Assembly: GCA_021397845.1 (NCBI GenBank)
Contig: JAHSVC010000040.1
Coordinates: forward strand, 1,861,501-1,925,500
DNA length: 64,000 bases
Direction: 5' to 3'
From: Areca catechu
Lineage: Eukaryota > Streptophyta > Magnoliopsida > Arecales > Arecaceae
Shown here piece after piece: positions 59,310 to 64,000 of this stretch. Positions within the stretch are counted from its first letter, which is position 1. Every line of letters begins with the position of its first letter. Under the pieces are notes generated by a model that saw only the letters and a list, made by a program, of their open reading frames with translations, had not been told where the DNA came from and did no database searches. The position numbers were made by a program, and so were the translations under genes.

Positions 59310-60983
59310 ATGTCTACCCGGAATGGAGTGCCCTACCAACCTGGTCAAACCCAACCTGATTTAGAGGCCATGGTTAGAGCTCTTACTGAGAGCATGAACA
59401 AGTTAAGCCAGGATTTGACTGCTACTGTTACCCAGTGTAAAGAACAAGTCCATGAGAATTTTACCCAGCTTAGGGATCAAGTCCAAGTCCTTGAGAAACG
59501 TAGTCATCAAAATTGGATCCCTGATCCAAAATTTAATATGCCCCAACCTCATCCATACCAGGAGCCTAGGAGGACCTTATACCGTGATCCCGAGCATAAC
59601 CTTAGGAAGCCTAACCATGATATCTATAGTGTGGATCGTGTCTATGAGAGGTCCTTACAATATTCTAGACCAGTCACTCAACAACCCAAGTCTTCTAGAT
59701 CAAACCATTTAGATCCACACCCATGCCCAAGTAAGGTCTCTACTAGCTTGAAACCCAGTGTGACCCAGGTTCCTATATCGCAAGAATGTTTGTTTTGTGG
59801 AGAAAGAGGCCATAAATCTAATCAGTGCCCATGCATAGGACTGGCTTGTGCACAGCTAAGTGATAAGAATCCTAAGGATGACATTAATGAGGGAGAACCC
59901 AAGCCTACCAATAAGGAAGAAAGGTTAGGTATGACAAGCCTAGAATCAGTTGACCCGATTACCACTGACCTGAAACCCATTGAGGATGGCATCGAGGAAG
60001 TATATGATGCTGGCTTGAGTCTAGTTGATGAATATGAGGGGGAAGAACTTGAAGAATGTGACATCGATACTATTGGTTCCTTACATGAGGAGACCTTGGA
60101 GAGCAACCAAGTGGTAGGACCTAGTTCAAAAATTCAAGAGATTTGTGAGAACCAGGTTCCTTTAGTCAAATACCCCCATGAAGAACTCATAGTGTTAGCC
60201 CAAGCTATTAGTTCGTACCCTCTAATGACAGTCATTCCCCAAGTACCAATTGAAGATCTTTGCACTGAACTGTTTAAGCTTGCCCACCCTATGGTAGATC
60301 CTCTCCTTAGGATGACTGAATCAAGCCTCTTACAATTGGACCTTGTCCCATGCTCAGCCACTAAGGTCTCTCCCGTAATCTCAGTTGGACATCCTTTTCT
60401 TGAGCGGATTGATTCACCCAGTCCTGTAGAAGTCCTCCTTATGACCTCAGACCCCTTCCTTCGCATGACTGACCTACCCTTCTATAGAGTATACCTTTCC
60501 TCACCCATAGGTCAAATTTCAAGTCTTGAGGTCATCATCCATAGGCCCTTCCATGAATCATTCTCTAATCCATTTCTTGAGAAAGTGGACCATTATTTAC
60601 TTAGAGAACAAACCTTAACTATTGCAATCACATGTCCTAGGCTACTCCCCGAACCATCTTTTGATCCATTCCTGGGAGTAGCAAACTTTTCATTTCGTAA
60701 GGATGACCAGTTGACATTCATAGATCACCATTCAAACCTTCAGGTCACCACCTTTAGCCAGCAGGTAATTCGAGACTCCACCTCATATTTCCTCCCTTTC
60801 TCTAGGACTTCTAATGCTTCTTACACCATCCAAGTATACTTTGTCAAAGTCTTTAGAGTGAATCATGTGTCAGAATCTATTAGGTTTGCCACCTACTTCT
60901 GGAAGACCTTATGGCACCTACTAGGCACCCATGATAAGTTTTCATGCTCTGCATGCCATCCTCCGACCCAAGGTCAAACCTAG
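59310..60983 (+). CDS. Intact chimeric gag-like protein of the non-autonomous element
   Basis: 557 codons without a stop, ATG at 59310 (MSTRNGVPYQPGQ), the same start context as gag at 6661. Residues 1-105 match the gag N-terminus, with an added TATVTQCKEQVHENFTQL stretch. The capsid core (IKLDAPTFDGS to LYWGN) is absent. A CCHC zinc knuckle, CLFCGERGHKSNQC, is at residues 160-173, and the acidic linker SLVDEYEGEELEE is kept. Then come about 290 residues with no match in the relative, containing spaced PFL motifs (DPLLRMTESS about 330, HPFLERIDSP about 362, DPFLRMTDLP about 381, NPFLEKVDHY about 421, DPFLGVANFS about 452). The last 30 residues are the integrase piece RFATYFWKTLWHLLGT. Its function is unknown; RNA binding is inferred from the knuckle. 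Confidence 0.75.
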   Translation: MSTRNGVPYQPGQTQPDLEAMVRALTESMNKLSQDLTATVTQCKEQVHENFTQLRDQVQVLEKRSHQNWIPDPKFNMPQPHPYQEPRRTLYRDPEHNLRKPNHDIYSVDRVYERSLQYSRPVTQQPKSSRSNHLDPHPCPSKVSTSLKPSVTQVPISQECLFCGERGHKSNQCPCIGLACAQLSDKNPKDDINEGEPKPTNKEERLGMTSLESVDPITTDLKPIEDGIEEVYDAGLSLVDEYEGEELEECDIDTIGSLHEETLESNQVVGPSSKIQEICENQVPLVKYPHEELIVLAQAISSYPLMTVIPQVPIEDLCTELFKLAHPMVDPLLRMTESSLLQLDLVPCSATKVSPVISVGHPFLERIDSPSPVEVLLMTSDPFLRMTDLPFYRVYLSSPIGQISSLEVIIHRPFHESFSNPFLEKVDHYLLREQTLTIAITCPRLLPEPSFDPFLGVANFSFRKDDQLTFIDHHSNLQVTTFSQQVIRDSTSYFLPFSRTSNASYTIQVYFVKVFRVNHVSESIRFATYFWKTLWHLLGTHDKFSCSACHPPTQGQT

Positions 60984-61079
60984 AGAGCTGTAGTTTGTTA
61001 GGTTTAGACCTAGGGTTCCTTTGAATAAAGTCCATTCTTTAGGAATGCATCGTCAGTCAAGTTTAGGACATTGTCTCAG

Positions 61080-61938
61080 ATTTTGAATGAGTGAGAATAC
61101 CAGGAATTGGGATTTGTATTTACCCAGGGCTAAATTTGCATATAATGTTTCGATCAATAGGTCTATAGGCTAGAGCCCCTTTGAAATTGTTCAAGGATAC
61201 AAGCCTCACACACCACTTGATCTGATTTCACTATTAGTCCAAACACACAAGTCTCTTGATGCACTTGCATAGCATGTAAAGGACTTGCATAAAGAAATTC
61301 ATGCCAAAATAAATTTAAGTAATGAAACTTATAAGAAATTGGCTGATTCTCAAAGGCGAGTCAAAACTTTTGATGAAGGAGACTATGTAATGATTAGGTT
61401 AAGGCCTGAATGGTTTCCTCCTGGAACCGTTAGAAAGTTACATGCTAGGGGAGCTGGGCCATTTAGAGTGGTAAAGAGAGTAGGATCCAATGCCTATGTG
61501 CTCGAGTTACCTCCAGAACTAGGCATTAGCTCCACTTTCAACATTACAGACCTAGTAGAGTATAGGGAGCCAGCTGTGATTCCCAGTGAGGCTTTTGAAC
61601 CTAATCCCGCTCTTGAGAGTGAACCCAACCCTGTGTGTCCACCAACAAACTGGCCTGTGAGGAAAGAGCAGATTGAAAAGATCTTGGATGATCAGGTTAT
61701 CTCTACTCGTAATCGAGGATACCAAAGATACCTGGTCCACTGGCTAGGAAGGCCAGATTCTGATGACTCTTGGATCTCCCGAGAAGAATTACAAGAGTTG
61801 GACCTGGACCTCTTGGAGAGATACCAGAGCCAACTTGATCCATACTCGACAGGGTCGAGTTCCTCCCACCCTAGGAGAATTGGTGCGGGCACCAGACTCA
61901 GAAGAAGACTTCAGAGCTCCATCTGGATCTCTGATTAA
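61080..61938 (+). CDS. Retained integrase C-terminus and chromodomain
   Basis: After a broken integrase stretch (NWDLYLPRAKFAYNVSINRS, stop, SPFEIVQGYKPHTPLDL) an open frame of 217 codons runs 61285-61938. It has GAGPFRVVKRVGSNAYVLEL (GPY/F motif) and a complete chromodomain, EQIEKILDDQVISTRNRGYQ, RYLVHWLGRPDSDDSWISRE, ELQELDLDLLERYQS. The last 19 codons lie in the 3' LTR (start 61881), ending at TGA in ATCTCTGATTAACC. The frame has no ATG at its beginning (first ATG 61384), so translation as a separate protein is doubtful; it may be kept only because the nucleic acid is needed or by recency. Confidence 0.6.
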
Positions 61939-63543
61939 CCTTGCCCGAAGAATTAGGGTTTTTTTGGCTTTTAATAAGAGTTGACTAGATCAACTTAATT
62001 TAGCTTGAGTCTACATTACCTGCATTTTATTTTGTTGAGTCATGTTGACTCAGTAGTGGACTAGGGTTTCAACCTGGGATGTTACACTTTCTTCCAAGAC
62101 CAGGCAAGTGGACACCACACTCCCAGCCACACTCCCAGTCCAGGGGGCGCCATATCTACATCCAGCAGCTTTTGGTCCCCACTCCACAGATGGCAGCTTC
62201 CTTCTCTCATGTGCCAGATAAAGAGAAGTCCACCAAGAGACCACAAATCAAGGGGGCGGCCAAGACTTCCCCAAGAAACCCAAAGTAAAGAAGGGAAGAA
62301 ATCCTCTTGGAAGAGAGCTTCAAGGGGGTGCCCACTACCTGCCAAAGACATCCAAAACAAAGATGGGAAGGACCTTGACTTAGGGAGGAAGAAAAGGAGG
62401 AGTCCAAAAGAGTTGATCCAGGGAAGGAAGAAAGTTTTTCTTGAAGATCCAAGCAAGGTGGCGCCATCTACCTGCCTTTTATAACCCAAATCCAATTTTT
62501 TTGGTATTTTGGCCGACCATATGTGAAGGATTTGCCCTAATTTGGAGATCCCCTCCTTTAGTCCCACATGGAAAGATGTGAAACCCTCCTCCCTTGTAAA
62601 GCCTTATAAATTAAACCCCTCTTGTAAGTTTAAAAAAAAGATGAATGAAACCAATTTTTTTTTGTGAGCAAACTTTGTGTTTTCGCTCTTCCGCACTTGT
62701 ATCCAGGTGTTGAGCTCCGTGAGGGAGTAAATCCGGGTTCCCCAGGAACCTTGAGGAGGTGTGAGATCTCCAAAACCCAAACCCTAGGTTAGCCACTTCT
62801 ACTCCAAAACCCTAGCCGCCCACCATCCACTTCAATCCATCAAACCCTAGCATATCCCACCTCCCACGGCCTCTCTCTCCAAGTCCAGGCCGACCACCAG
62901 CATCCAGCTACAGTCCGGATACTTCAGATCCAAAGCTCTTTCCAGAGGGAGTCGAATCAGCCTTCAAGAGAATCTGGATCTCAGCGACATCAGCCTTCAA
63001 GTTCTTCGAACTGGTAAATCCTTTCCTGAGTCTCTGAATCCATCACTTATTTTTCTTCTTCCCAGATCTTGAGTCCAGGAGAAGCTGACCAAACCACGAG
63101 ACCAGTATTGGAGGATCCATTGCGAAGATAGCCGAATCCGAGGATCCAACAATCTGCCCGAGAGAGTTCTTCCACCCAAATTCTGTGAAGATCACTGTCT
63201 GGTTGGTAACCCATCTCTCCTCTCTTTTTCTGTCCTGTTGAAAGTTCAGAGCGAAACCCTAGGTCTCGGAGTTTCTCAACCCCCAGCGATCCGTTACTTC
63301 TGAACTACTCTGATAATTTAGCTTCTTCTAAATTGTGCTTTCAATCCATACCTAGTTTCCATCAACTTAGTTTAACTTTACTTTGAGTCAAAGCCAATTT
63401 CTGAAATATATAAAAAAAAAAAAAGAATTAATCTTAATTTTTTACTTCCGCATACGCTTCTTTGTTCTTTGTTCTGCATCATTTTTGGTATCAGATCTTT
63501 CATTCTGCATCAATTTTGGTATCAGAGCTTTTGTTCTGCATCA
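61881..63543 (+). repeat. 3' LTR of the non-autonomous element
   Basis: 1,663 bp, near-identical to 56749-58410. Three differences were seen: a T run (6 versus 7), an A run (9 versus 8) and an A run (12 versus 13). The net length change of +1 equals the measured difference, so no other indel exists. TATAAATTA is at 62605-62613. Confidence 0.94.
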
Positions 63544-63548
63544 CCCTC
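63544..63548. repeat. Target-site duplication CCCTC (right)
   Basis: Right copy of the duplication, directly after LTR end CATCA. Confidence 0.92.
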
Positions 63549-64000
63549 TTCCCATGTCCTACGAAGGATAACTTGGTCATTTTGCCTTGAAGACATGACT
63601 CATAAGATGGGTATGATTCAGAATTAACTGAATCTAGGATCCCGTCCCTTTCCAGTTTATTAATTCTGTCCTCACCTATATGGCCGAGCTTTAGGTGCCA
63701 CATGTATTTTACATTTAGGTCATCTCTAGAACGTTTATGTCCTATAGCATTCACTTTAATTATCTTGTTAATGTTCAAAGATGCATCGGTATGCAAATGA
63801 TAGAGACTGTCAATTAAAATAGCTTTTGCAACCAATTTATTTCTCAAATAAATACTACAAAAGTCTTTATTGAATATAAATTCAAATCCTTCCTATGCTA
63901 GCACAGAGATAGAAATCAAATTTCTACTAGATCCAGGCATAAAATAATAGTCACTAAGAATAAATCTAAACCCTAAAGGTAACACCAGAGAATATGATCC
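63549..64000 (-). pseudogene. Copia protease-to-integrase junction region (GAG-pre-integrase domain)
   Basis: Minus-strand continuation of the Copia pol. From 64000: GSYSLVLPLGFRFILSDYY, GSSRNLISISVLA, stop, FNKDFCSIYLRNKL; then IDSLYHLHTDA, KYMWHLKLGHIGEDRINKLE, ESCLQGKMTKLSFVGHGKR. WHLKLGH supplies the zinc-binding His pair, but the first Cys of the usual C-E-S-C is Tyr (SYESC). It ends at GHGKR where the CRM-like element was inserted. Gag lies beyond the window. Confidence 0.85.

Larger units (their letters stand above)
56749..63543 (+). mobile_element. Young non-autonomous CRM-like LTR retrotransposon
   Basis: 6,795 bp with TSD CCCTC. LTRs are 1,662 bp (56749-58410) and 1,663 bp (61881-63543) and differ, as far as I compared, only in three homopolymer lengths. 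The leader and gag start match the full-length relative at 4178-12955. The gag capsid core, protease, RT, RNase H and the integrase zinc domain and most of its catalytic core are gone; a chimeric ORF (59310-60983) and the integrase C-terminus plus chromodomain (61285-61938) are kept. It must have been mobilised by proteins of an autonomous relative. This parallels the non-autonomous CRM elements described in grasses. Confidence 0.92.
52144..64000 (-). mobile_element. Ty1/Copia element, Angela-like, minus strand, interrupted
   Basis: Its 3' LTR is 54247-52144 and its pol follows to the right on the minus strand (RNase H, RT, integrase), interrupted at 56749-63543 by a CRM-like element and continuing past 63549 to the window end. 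The 5' LTR and gag are outside. The internal sequence ends AGTGCAAGTGGAAGAT just before TGTTAGATGTATGCCC, the usual Copia polypurine-tract-to-LTR junction. Pol carries stops and frameshifts. Confidence 0.88.

Overview
The window looks like heterochromatic, repeat-dense DNA of a higher plant, most likely a monocot. Palm-like repeat families are my guess, but the sequence does not settle the species. I see no intact host gene, RNA gene or CRISPR array. Almost everything recognisable is a transposable element, and most are nested inside one another. Five insertions have 5-bp target-site duplications (TSDs) that can be read directly, so the order of events can be reconstructed.

Region 1 (1-34,150) is an old CACTA (En/Spm) DNA transposon whose 5' end lies outside the window. 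Its TNP2 transposase gene is split by a Tat-type Ty3/Gypsy retrotransposon (414-25,557, TSD GCTGC). The 5' LTR of that element took two further hits from a CRM-like chromovirus family: an inverted solo LTR (2,479-4,063, TSD GAGCC) and a full-length copy (4,178-12,955, TSD CACCT). Removing these leaves a Tat element of about 14.8 kb with gag, protease, RT, two RNase H domains, integrase and a spliced antisense gene before the 3' LTR. The CACTA element resumes at 25,558 with the rest of TNP2 (DUF4218 and DUF4216 parts), a Transposase_24-like second gene, a captured piece of a host DEAH-box splicing helicase (PRP22 type) that was itself hit by an Angela-like solo LTR (31,508-32,683, TSD AAGAG), and subterminal repeats.

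Region 2 (34,152-36,718) is the 3' end of a second, related Tat element: an antisense-ORF fragment plus an LTR. It abuts region 3 (36,719-about 41,000), a 21-copy array of a roughly 203-bp unit full of GTGACGG/CCGTCAC hairpins, which resembles CACTA subterminal sequence turned satellite.

Region 4 (41,000-49,830) is AT-rich and mostly unrecognised. It holds a compound direct/inverted repeat, a GA-rich tract and probable LTR remnants. Region 5 (49,831-52,143) is a decayed Tat-like piece, again with the antisense-ORF domain.

Region 6 (52,144-64,000) is a minus-strand Ty1/Copia (Angela-like) element. Its integrase is interrupted by a very young CRM-like non-autonomous element (56,749-63,543, TSD CCCTC). 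The two LTRs of that element differ only in homopolymer lengths in what I compared. It has no protease, RT or RNase H but keeps an intact 557-codon chimeric gag-like ORF, and its LTRs end in a 31-bp tandem repeat that carries extra tRNA primer-binding sites. This derivative is the most interesting object in the window.
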